NCBI GenBank assembly: GCA_903924465.1
Contig: CAIYBN010000016.1
Coordinates: 1 to 36,546 of the forward strand
Direction of reading: 5' to 3'
From: an uncultured Myxococcales bacterium
Lineage (GTDB): Bacteria > Myxococcota_A > UBA9042
DNA length: 36,546 bases
Shown here: positions 1 to 6,727 of the stretch, piece after piece
Layout: each line of letters starts with the position of its first letter
Position numbering within the stretch: the first letter of the stretch is position 1
Translations under genes and position numbers: made by a program
Notes under the pieces: generated by a model
Databases searched by the model: none
Seen by the model: the letters and a program-made list of their open reading frames with translations, nothing else
What the model was told of the DNA's origin: nothing

Positions 1-121
1 AAGTGCGTCAATCTATTGCCGATCTTCGTAGCTTACTTCAGGTCAGCTGAGATGCGTTCCCAAGGTTTTTCCCACGTTCCCATTCTGAGGACCATGATCG
101 AGCAGAATCGACAAGATACGG

Positions 122-205
122 TGCCGGAGGAGGGACTTGAACCCTCATGGGCGTTAAGCCCAACGGATTTTGAGTCCGCCGCGTCTACCATTTCACCACT
201 CCGGC
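122..205 (-). tRNA. tRNA-Leu(CAA)
   Basis: Read on the minus strand, the segment folds as a class II tRNA. The seven-base acceptor stem GCCGGAG pairs with CTCCGGC. The anticodon loop CTCAAAA puts anticodon CAA at 170-172, so it reads UUG codons. A long variable arm (GGGC/GCCC stem) is followed by a T-arm with GGTTCAAGTCC. The length of 84 nt suits a leucine tRNA. The discriminator base is A, and the following bases are C-C-G, so the CCA end is probably not fully encoded and would be added after transcription. The gene is divergent from the dihydroorotase gene. Confidence 0.95.
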
Positions 206-284
206 GTGAGTGCCTGTCTCCTGGAGCATGCCTGCCCCTCGAAGACATCCAGACCCGACCGACGCTGCGTCGAGCCCGGGCGAG

Positions 285-313
285 ACGATCGTTTGAGTGC
301 GCATCAATGTCAA
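285..313 (-). promoter_or_regulatory. possible promoter of the tRNA-Leu gene
   Basis: The minus strand carries a perfect TTGACA at 308-313, about 100 nt upstream of the tRNA 5' end. The -10 position is weak: GATCGT at 17-nt spacing or AACGAT at 15-nt spacing. The assignment rests mainly on the exact -35 hexamer and its orientation towards the tRNA, so it is tentative. Confidence 0.3.
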
Positions 314-365
314 GTCCAGTACAGAATGGTTTTGACGCGACGCGCCGTATGGCATGCTTCGGCCC

Positions 366-1718
366 ATGAGCACCCAGTCCACATCCTTGGCCATTCACAA
401 CGCCCAAGTCGTTCTGCCCACGGGCGTCGTGGCGACCGATATTGGCATCCAAAATGGCAAAATTGTTGAACTTTGCCGGCCGCTTGGCGGCACGTACGCG
501 GAGTCGCTCGACGCCCGCGGGCTGACCGCGCTGCCAGGCGTCATCGACACGCAGGTGCATTTTCGCGAGCCCGGGCTGGAGCACAAGGAAGATCTGGCGA
601 GTGGTTCGCTCGCCGCGATCGCGGGTGGCGTGACGACCTTCTTTGACATGCCGAACACCAAGCCCAACACGACGACGCGCGCCTTGCTGCTGGACAAGCT
701 ACAGCGAGCGGCCGGTCGCGCCTGGGCGGATCACGCGTTCTTTCTGGGCGCAACGACGGAGAATTCGGCTGATTTGGCGAGCTGCGAAGATCTCGCCGGG
801 TTCGCCGGCGTGAAGATCTTCATGGGCAGTTCCACGGGTACGCTGCTCGTGCCAGACGACGAGACGCTTCGCGCAGCGCTCCGGACGGGCGGTCGCCGTG
901 CCGCGATTCACGCCGAGGACGAGGCGCGACTGCGGTGGCTCGCGGAACACGTGCCGGCGAACCGGCCGCACGATCACCCCCTGCGCCGGGATGTGGAGAG
1001 CGCGCGCAAAGCTGTGGCTCGGCTGCTCGATGCGGTGGCAGAAACGCAACGACATGTTCACGTTTTGCATGTCAACTCTTCAGAAGAACTGGATGTTCTG
1101 CGCACACACCCTGCCCGCCGGTTCGCCACCGCGGAAGTGACGCCACAGCACCTGACGATGCACGCGCCGGATTGCTACGATCGTCTGGGCAACCTGGCGG
1201 TGATGAATCCGCCGATCCGCGACGAGCGCCATCGTCTGGCACTGTGGGCCGGGCTGCGCGACGGGACGTTGACGTGCATCGGCTCGGACCACGCGCCGCA
1301 TACGCTCGAGGAAAAGTCGAAGCCCTACCCGAACGCGCCGTCCGGGATGCCCGGGGTCCAAACGACGCTGCCGGTGATGCTCAATGAACATGCGGAAGGT
1401 CGCGTGACACTTGCAGAAATCGCGCTGTGGACAGCGCAGCGCCCGGCGCAGATCTACCAGATCGCCGATAAAGGCATACTGGCGACGGGCTTCGACGCGG
1501 ACATCGTCTTGTGTGATTTGCAGAAAGTGCATGCGCTGGAAACACGCGAGATTCGCTCGCGTTGCGGCTGGAGTCCGTGGACCGGCGTGGCGCTGCGCGG
1601 CTGGCCGGTGATGACGATCCTGCGCGGCAGCGTCGTGTTTCGCGACGGCGAACCAGTTGGCAAGCCGCGCGGCACCCCAGTCACGTGCGGCACGCCCATC
1701 AGCAACGTCGGCAAGTGA
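366..1718 (+). CDS. pyrC: dihydroorotase (amidohydrolase family)
   Basis: Dihydroorotase makes dihydroorotate from N-carbamoyl-aspartate in pyrimidine synthesis. The protein of about 450 residues has the family marks: VHFREPG near residue 64, GVKIFMGSS with the probable carboxylated Lys150, and SDHAPH at about 307-312 with the metal-site Asp308. The first His of the usual HxH metal motif is Gln here (DTQVHFREPG). From memory, related dihydroorotases, for example in Bacteroidota, also carry QVHFREPG, so this need not mean loss of activity. The ATG at 366 gives MSTQSTS; an in-frame ATG at 354 is also possible, and neither has a clear ribosome-binding site. An allantoinase or hydantoinase relative is the main alternative. 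The gene ends 28 nt before the convergent msrA end. Confidence 0.85.
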   Translation: MSTQSTSLAIHNAQVVLPTGVVATDIGIQNGKIVELCRPLGGTYAESLDARGLTALPGVIDTQVHFREPGLEHKEDLASGSLAAIAGGVTTFFDMPNTKPNTTTRALLLDKLQRAAGRAWADHAFFLGATTENSADLASCEDLAGFAGVKIFMGSSTGTLLVPDDETLRAALRTGGRRAAIHAEDEARLRWLAEHVPANRPHDHPLRRDVESARKAVARLLDAVAETQRHVHVLHVNSSEELDVLRTHPARRFATAEVTPQHLTMHAPDCYDRLGNLAVMNPPIRDERHRLALWAGLRDGTLTCIGSDHAPHTLEEKSKPYPNAPSGMPGVQTTLPVMLNEHAEGRVTLAEIALWTAQRPAQIYQIADKGILATGFDADIVLCDLQKVHALETREIRSRCGWSPWTGVALRGWPVMTILRGSVVFRDGEPVGKPRGTPVTCGTPISNVGK

Positions 1719-1746
1719 CTGCGAGCGCGCCCGCGGAATCAAGCGG

Positions 1747-2382
1747 CTAGCTCGTGACGCCCGTGCCCAACGGACAGGCCACGCCGGTGCCACCGAGCCC
1801 GCAGTAGCCGTCCGGATTCTTGTGCAAATACTGCTGATGCTCGTCCTCGGCGAAGTAGAACGGCCCGGCAAGCGCGATTTCCGTTGTGATGACGCCGCGT
1901 CCGGCGCTGGTCAGCGCGACCTGGTACGCGTCCCGCGATGCGCGCGCTGCCTGCAATTGGTCGGTGTCGGCGCAGAAAATCGCCGATCGATACTGCGTGC
2001 CCACGTCCCCGCCTTGGCGAAAACCCTGAGTCGGATCGTGATTCTCCCAAAAGATCTGGAGCAGTTGCGCGAATGGGACGCGATCCGGATGGAAAACGAC
2101 CTGAACGCACTCCGCATGACCGGTTCTGCCGGTACACGTCTCGCGATACGTCGGGTTTGGCGTGAAACCGCCGGAAAATCCAACCGCTGTGCTGATCACG
2201 CCAGGCGTTTGCCAGAACTTGCGCTCAGCGCCCCAATAGCAGCCCATGCCGAACCACGCGATGGCGCTGCCTGGCGCGAAGGGGGCAGTCAGCGGCGCAC
2301 CGAGCACGACGTGACGCGGCGCAACGGGCATCGGCGTCACTCGCCCCGGCAATGCTTGCTCCGCGGTCACCATGCTCGGCAT
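1747..2382 (-). CDS. msrA: peptide-methionine (S)-S-oxide reductase MsrA
   Basis: MsrA reduces the S-epimer of methionine sulfoxide in proteins, using thioredoxin or a similar donor. The 211-residue protein has the active-site motif GCYWG with nucleophilic Cys48, the conserved segments [19 protein letters not shown], HAECVQV and FWENHDPT, and the C-terminal recycling cysteines Cys194 and Cys203. This matches the three-cysteine layout of E. coli MsrA. About 40 N-terminal residues precede the catalytic core and do not look like a clear signal peptide. The ATG follows the stop codon of the upstream methyltransferase/ATP-grasp gene by 9 nt, with AGG upstream, so it is very likely the last gene of that operon. 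Confidence 0.93.
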   Translation of the reverse strand: MPSMVTAEQALPGRVTPMPVAPRHVVLGAPLTAPFAPGSAIAWFGMGCYWGAERKFWQTPGVISTAVGFSGGFTPNPTYRETCTGRTGHAECVQVVFHPDRVPFAQLLQIFWENHDPTQGFRQGGDVGTQYRSAIFCADTDQLQAARASRDAYQVALTSAGRGVITTEIALAGPFYFAEDEHQQYLHKNPDGYCGLGGTGVACPLGTGVTS

Positions 2383-2391
2383 TCCACACCT

Positions 2392-4323
2392 TCACGCAAT
2401 CGATTGGACCCGCGCTTCGACATCACCAACGGCGTCGCTGGGCTGCAGACCGAGCCGCAGATTGGCCGCGGCGACGATCGCCTGAAGCAGATCGCCATAG
2501 CTCCAGTTCGCCCATTGCGCCATCAAATTCAGCTTGCCGTCCCAGCACCAGCCGGGATTCGGGTTGACTTCCAACAGCTTGATCTCGCCGTCCGCGGCCG
2601 TCCGGAAGTCAAAGCGCGCGTAGTCGCGACATCCCAGGCGCTCAAACAACCGCGCAGACCACTGCACCAAACGCTGCCGTTGCCCGTGCTCCAACTGCGC
2701 CTGGCAGAAGCGGATATCGGTCCAGTACGGCGACTCCGGATGCCATTTCGACTCGTAGCCGAGAATCTGCGGCGCGCCCGGCGGCAGCGCGCTGAAGTCG
2801 ACTTCCAGAATCGGCAGCGGCTGCAGGTCAAGGCCAGGATTGCCGATCAACGCAACCGAATACTCCGCGCCCGGCAGGAATTCCTGCACGATGAGACCGC
2901 GATCCGGCAATTCCGCGCGCAGCTCTTTGACCCGCTGGCGCATCTCCGCGACGCTGTGCACGACGGCGGCGACCGGAATGCCGAGACTGCCGTCGCCCAC
3001 ATTCGGCTTGACGATCGCCGGGAACGCCAGCGCCGGTGCCGGATCCTCGTCGGTCTGCGCGACGTACGACTCGCGGGGCACGGGCACGCCCATCGACGCG
3101 GCGATCGCCCGCACGTGCGCCTTGTCCGCGCACAGGCCCAAGCACGCGGGCGCTGCACCGGTGTAGGGCCGACCGAACACCTCCAGCAGCGCCGGCACAT
3201 GCAGTTCCCGCGCCGGGTCGTTGTGCAGGCCTTCGTCGCAGAAATTCACGACCAAATCCGCGTCGTCCTCGGCCAACAGGGTCGCGAACTGCGCGTGGCG
3301 ATCCAGAAAACGCACGGTCACGTCGGGCCAACGCGCGATCTCGCGTTTCAGGCGGTCGACCGTGTCCAGATCCTCGGCATTGAACGCGCCATCGCGTTTG
3401 ACCGGGTCCGGCAAGCGCGGGTCGCCCAGCAACACCGTCAGCCGCTGCTTTTCCCCGCGGACCTGCGCCAGCACCTGACCACGCTCGGCCACGCGCGCCG
3501 TGATGAACACGCGGTGCGCCATCATGCCCAAATCCTGATCGCGCGAGGAAGCCGCCTCAAGCACGTCATGCTCCGCGATCGCCGTGAAGCCGGCACGCGT
3601 CAACAGATCGGCCACCTGCTGCCGGTCATAGAGCCGTTCGGCGTAGAACTGGTCCACCAGAATGCCGCGCGTCGCATGGACAATCACTTCCCGGCACACC
3701 AGCCGCTGACCATCGGCGGACAACTGCCGCTCGCGCACCACGAGTTCCTGGGCGTTCAGCCATTCCCACGATCGCGGCTCATGGTTGCGCCGCACCCAAT
3801 CGCCGTCGGTCAGGTCCATCGCCAGCAGGCCACCGGGCTTCAACGCGCGCCGTACGGCATCGAGCACCACGAGATCGTCATCGGCATGCTGGAAATAGCC
3901 GAAGCTGTTGCCCATCATCGCCACGCAATCCAAGCGCCCGCGCGGCAGGGCCAGCTTGCGTGCCTCGCCCAGCGTGAACCGCACGGGCATGCCCGTCTGC
4001 TTCGCCCGCCGCCGCGCCACGCTCAACAGGTAGCGCGACTGGTCGATGCCATGGGCGTGTTGAAAGCCGCGCGCTGCCAGCTCCAAGGTGTGGCGCCCTT
4101 GGCCACAACACAGGTCCAGAATCTTCTGGTCCGGCTTCAACTCCGTCGCCCGCACCAACAGATCGACCTCAGCCGACGTGTTGTCGGCGTTTTCCACCAC
4201 GTCGCCATCGGTCTTCAGGTAGTTCGCATTGAACAGCGTGCGCCACCATTCGGGCGGCAAGTGCGGCTCCAAATCAGCCAGCGGGCCGAGGGTGCGATGG
4301 CGATGCGAGGGCGGGCGTGGCAT
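2392..4323 (-). CDS. fusion protein: class I SAM-dependent methyltransferase + D-Ala-D-Ala-ligase-like ATP-grasp domain
   Basis: The 643-residue protein has two enzyme domains. Residues 1 to about 285 form a class I methyltransferase with SAM motif I LDLCCGQGRH (about 69-78), the upstream family segment with NANYLKTDGD, and a post-motif LKPGGLLAMDLTDGDW. Residues about 290-625 form an ATP-grasp ligase: CADKAHVRAIAASMGVPVP, the nucleotide-binding loop PAIVKPNVGDGSLGI, VQEFLPGAEYSVALIG, and the metal-binding ending EVNPNPGW from about residue 585. ATP-grasp ligases of this type join a carboxylate to an amine through an acyl phosphate. The substrate is unknown, but methylation plus ligation in one chain suggests tailoring of a peptide or amino-acid product. 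The ATG has CGGAG 6 nt upstream. It lies 48 nt after a SET gene and 9 nt before msrA. No signal peptide or membrane segment is visible, so it is probably cytoplasmic. Confidence 0.85.
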   Translation of the reverse strand: MPRPPSHRHRTLGPLADLEPHLPPEWWRTLFNANYLKTDGDVVENADNTSAEVDLLVRATELKPDQKILDLCCGQGRHTLELAARGFQHAHGIDQSRYLLSVARRRAKQTGMPVRFTLGEARKLALPRGRLDCVAMMGNSFGYFQHADDDLVVLDAVRRALKPGGLLAMDLTDGDWVRRNHEPRSWEWLNAQELVVRERQLSADGQRLVCREVIVHATRGILVDQFYAERLYDRQQVADLLTRAGFTAIAEHDVLEAASSRDQDLGMMAHRVFITARVAERGQVLAQVRGEKQRLTVLLGDPRLPDPVKRDGAFNAEDLDTVDRLKREIARWPDVTVRFLDRHAQFATLLAEDDADLVVNFCDEGLHNDPARELHVPALLEVFGRPYTGAAPACLGLCADKAHVRAIAASMGVPVPRESYVAQTDEDPAPALAFPAIVKPNVGDGSLGIPVAAVVHSVAEMRQRVKELRAELPDRGLIVQEFLPGAEYSVALIGNPGLDLQPLPILEVDFSALPPGAPQILGYESKWHPESPYWTDIRFCQAQLEHGQRQRLVQWSARLFERLGCRDYARFDFRTAADGEIKLLEVNPNPGWCWDGKLNLMAQWANWSYGDLLQAIVAAANLRLGLQPSDAVGDVEARVQSIA

Positions 4324-4371
4324 GAAAACTCCGAACGCGAGTTGGACAGGCAGATTTTGCGCGGCGAACGG

Positions 4372-4746
4372 TTACAGGACTTCGCCAAACCACATCGGCT
4401 GGCAGTCCGCGGGATCGCCGTTGTAGTTGATCGTCACCTCTTCGCCAGCCGCGATGTCGCGCAGCGCCACGAACTCGACCTCATTGGCGTCGATATGTTT
4501 GATGTAGACGGCCGCCGGACTGTAGCTGTGGTTGTACAGCGAGCCAAAGCCAAGCGCGAACGCAGCGTGCTGGGATTCCGCGCCCCAAGCGTAGCAATAG
4601 TGAAAAAATACCGTCTCTTCGATGTGCGGCCATTGCTCCGCGGGAATGAACAGCACCGGCGCGCGCTCAATCGTCTCGCCTTTGGCAATGGGCGTATCGG
4701 TAATCACGCCACGGCCCTTTCCTGGGGTATGCACAGCCTTCAACAT
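4372..4746 (-). CDS. small SET-domain protein (putative lysine methyltransferase)
   Basis: This 124-residue protein is essentially a bare SET domain, the fold that moves a methyl group from SAM to a lysine side chain. Visible motifs are GKGRGV near the N-terminus, YNHSYSPAA in the position of the NHS/NHxCxPN signature, and ITINYNGD-like VTINYNGD with the likely catalytic tyrosine. It lacks the cysteine-rich post-SET zinc segment of its neighbour. The ATG at 4746 has AAAGGA 8 nt upstream; the longer reading from a TTG at 4764 is less likely. It begins 26 nt after the second SET gene and is followed 48 nt later by the methyltransferase/ATP-grasp fusion. The substrate may be a protein, a peptide or a small amine. 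Confidence 0.85.
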   Translation of the reverse strand: MLKAVHTPGKGRGVITDTPIAKGETIERAPVLFIPAEQWPHIEETVFFHYCYAWGAESQHAAFALGFGSLYNHSYSPAAVYIKHIDANEVEFVALRDIAAGEEVTINYNGDPADCQPMWFGEVL

Positions 4747-4772
4747 CAGCAGAATCCTTTCCAAATGGTTCG

Positions 4773-5201
4773 TCAGCCGTCCACGAGGCGGTAGCCGTCA
4801 ATGCTACCCTGGCAGTTGGCCGTGCCACAGGCGCAGCGAAAACTCCAACGCGCGTCCCAGAAGAACGATTCAGGGTGAGCGAAAAATTCGCTGCGCCGGG
4901 CGTCGTTGTAGCTGATGGCGAATTCGGCACCGGCTGCAACGGGCGCAATGGTGACGATGTTCAAGTCGTCGTCGACCGTGCAATTCGGCGTGCATGCGTG
5001 ATTGACGTAGCGCGCGTCCGTATGAGGAATCAGCCAATGCATGTCGTCGATCAGCAGCGCGTGGCGCACTTCCGACTCCGGAACTTGCTCCCACAGCACC
5101 TGCGGACCTTCAAACCGCGCCACGGCAACGCCAGCCGCGACATCTACGGCAGCCACCAGCGATTTTCCATAGGCATTTTCCGTCACGCGTGCGAGCGACA
5201 A
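4773..5201 (-). CDS. SET-domain protein with post-SET zinc motif (putative lysine methyltransferase)
   Basis: The protein has a SET core with AYGKSLVAA near the start, the near-canonical VNHACTPNC, and FAISYNDARR carrying the catalytic tyrosine. The C-terminal CACGTANC fits the post-SET pattern CxCx4C, so together with the Cys of NHACTPNC a complete zinc site of the kind seen in eukaryotic histone methyltransferases could form. The start is uncertain: TTG at 5201 has GGAG 7 nt upstream, TTG at 5216 gives five more residues, and GTG at 5186 is also possible. It is the first gene of the minus-strand operon SET, SET, methyltransferase/ATP-grasp, msrA, and is divergent from the kinase gene. The target is not known. 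Confidence 0.83.
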   Translation of the reverse strand: MSLARVTENAYGKSLVAAVDVAAGVAVARFEGPQVLWEQVPESEVRHALLIDDMHWLIPHTDARYVNHACTPNCTVDDDLNIVTIAPVAAGAEFAISYNDARRSEFFAHPESFFWDARWSFRCACGTANCQGSIDGYRLVDG

Positions 5202-5251
5202 AGGCAAACTCCGCAAATAGCCGTGCGCGGTTTACACAACCACAGCCTTCA

Positions 5252-5337
5252 CGGCAAGTTGTAGCGCAACGCGGCGGGCTATTTCACGGAAACGAAACAG
5301 AGCGCAACAACTTGCCGCACGTCGCGGCACGTGGCAA
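5252..5337. promoter_or_regulatory. competing inverted repeats in the divergent SET-operon / kinase control region
   Basis: cggcaagttgtagcgc at 5252-5267 is an inverted copy of gcgcaacaacttgccg at 5302-5317 (15 of 16 positions). The second arm can also pair with its right side: ttgcc (5312-5316) and acgt (5319-5322) against acgt (5329-5332) and ggcaa (5333-5337). The middle arm can therefore form only one of two hairpins at a time. The element lies between the starts of the SET operon and the kinase gene, so it could be an operator for a dimeric regulator or an alternative-structure leader of the kinase mRNA. Confidence 0.4.
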
Positions 5338-5362
5338 CGTAGCGGCCTCGGGACTTGGCAAG

Positions 5363-6727
5363 ATGACAGACGAACCTTCGAATCAGCCTGTGCGCACCTG
5401 TCCGTCCTGCGGCGGATCTACTGATTTGCGATTCTGTCCGTACGACGGCACGGCGACAATTGAGGGCCGCGCGCTGTTCGCGGATCCGACGGCACTTCGT
5501 GCGGGCGACGTCGTGAACGGTCGTTACCGCATCACGGAATTGATCGGCCGCGGCGGCTTTGGCGCGGTGTATGCCGGTGAACACACGGGTACGCACCAAC
5601 AGGTTGCACTCAAGCTGCTGATGCCGTCGGAAGATGATCCCAAGACCGATATCCGCAGATTTCATCAGGAAGCGCAGTTGACCGCGTCGCTGCGACACCC
5701 GAACACGGTGCGCGTCTTTGACATCGGTCAGACCCAGCACGGCGCGTTGTTCCTGGCCATGGAATTGCTGAACGGTCAGACGTTGGAAGACCGCCTCCAG
5801 GGCCTGGAGGCCCGCCGCACGCCGCTGCCAGAGGACGAGGCGCTGGATTTTGCGATCCAGACGCTGAAAGCGCTGAGTGAAGCCCACGGCAAAGGCCTGG
5901 TGCACCGTGATCTGAAGCCGGCGAACGTGATGCTGACGGAGTTCGAAGGTGAGCGCGTGGTCAAGGTGTTGGATTTCGGCATCGCGCGGCGCCAAGGCTC
6001 GACGCTGACCGGGCATGGTCGCGCGCTGGGCACGCCCGCGTACATGAGCCCGGAGCAGTGCATGGGCGACGATGTGGACGGCCGCGCTGACGTGTACGCG
6101 CTGGGCTGCATCCTCTTTCGCTGCCTGACCGGGCGGACGCCGTACGAGGCGGAAACTGCGTTCGCCATGATGGAGGGACACGCGCTCGCGCCCGTGCCGG
6201 ATATCAACCGCTGGGCGCTGAAACCGGTGGCGTCAGGCACGAAGTCGGCGATCGAGCGGGCGTTGGCCAAGCGCCCCCGCGAGCGGTTCCAAAGTGCCCG
6301 GGACATGCGGTCGACGCTGGAAACGGTCAGGAGTACGTTGGTGCCGGAGGACGAAGCGCCGACGATGGCTTGGAACCCGCGACCGGCGCCCAAAGCGGTT
6401 GTCGTGCGACCGATTGCGCCTGCCAAGGCTTCTGTCGTCCTCATTCCGCCGGATGCGCTGGCGGGCGAGGAAGCGGCGCGTTTCAAGCCCGTCGCGATTG
6501 CCGCCCCGCCGCCCCCGCCGACGGTGCAACCCACGGTCGTGCAAAAGCCCAAGCTGACTGTCGTCGCGACGCAGCAGAAAGCCAGACCGACCAAGAAGCC
6601 TGTGGCCGTGGAGGAGGCGTACGAGCCGCTGCCCAAGAGCGGCTTGCCATCGTGGCTGCCTTGGGCAATTGGCGCTGGCGTTTTCGCCGCGATCATGGGG
6701 CTTTTGCTGGCCTGGCGCTCGCGCTAG
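5363..6727 (+). CDS. Pkn-type serine/threonine protein kinase with N-terminal zinc-ribbon and C-terminal membrane anchor
   Basis: The protein of about 454 residues starts with a CPSCGG...CPYDG zinc-ribbon-like segment (13-29). A Hanks-type kinase domain follows at about 54-330: glycine loop GRGGFGAVY (62-70), ATP-binding Lys84 in VALKLL, catalytic HRDLKPANVM, DFGIA, and GTPAYMSPEQ. All core catalytic residues are present, so it should be active. A Pro/Ala/Lys-rich linker leads to one predicted transmembrane helix at the extreme C-terminus (WLPWAIGAGVFAAIMGLLLAW), which suggests a kinase held at the inner membrane facing the cytoplasm. ATG 5363 is chosen because the zinc-ribbon begins just after it; the frame is open upstream but has no features there. 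Its TAG overlaps the stop codon of the convergent lipoprotein gene. Confidence 0.93.
   Translation: MTDEPSNQPVRTCPSCGGSTDLRFCPYDGTATIEGRALFADPTALRAGDVVNGRYRITELIGRGGFGAVYAGEHTGTHQQVALKLLMPSEDDPKTDIRRFHQEAQLTASLRHPNTVRVFDIGQTQHGALFLAMELLNGQTLEDRLQGLEARRTPLPEDEALDFAIQTLKALSEAHGKGLVHRDLKPANVMLTEFEGERVVKVLDFGIARRQGSTLTGHGRALGTPAYMSPEQCMGDDVDGRADVYALGCILFRCLTGRTPYEAETAFAMMEGHALAPVPDINRWALKPVASGTKSAIERALAKRPRERFQSARDMRSTLETVRSTLVPEDEAPTMAWNPRPAPKAVVVRPIAPAKASVVLIPPDALAGEEAARFKPVAIAAPPPPPTVQPTVVQKPKLTVVATQQKARPTKKPVAVEEAYEPLPKSGLPSWLPWAIGAGVFAAIMGLLLAWRSR

Noticed and set aside
1657..4794. A 1045-codon plus-strand open frame
   Set aside because: It is antisense to msrA, the methyltransferase/ATP-grasp gene and most of a SET gene, all with clear motifs. 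Its composition is Arg/His/Gln-rich, as expected for a shadow in GC-rich DNA.
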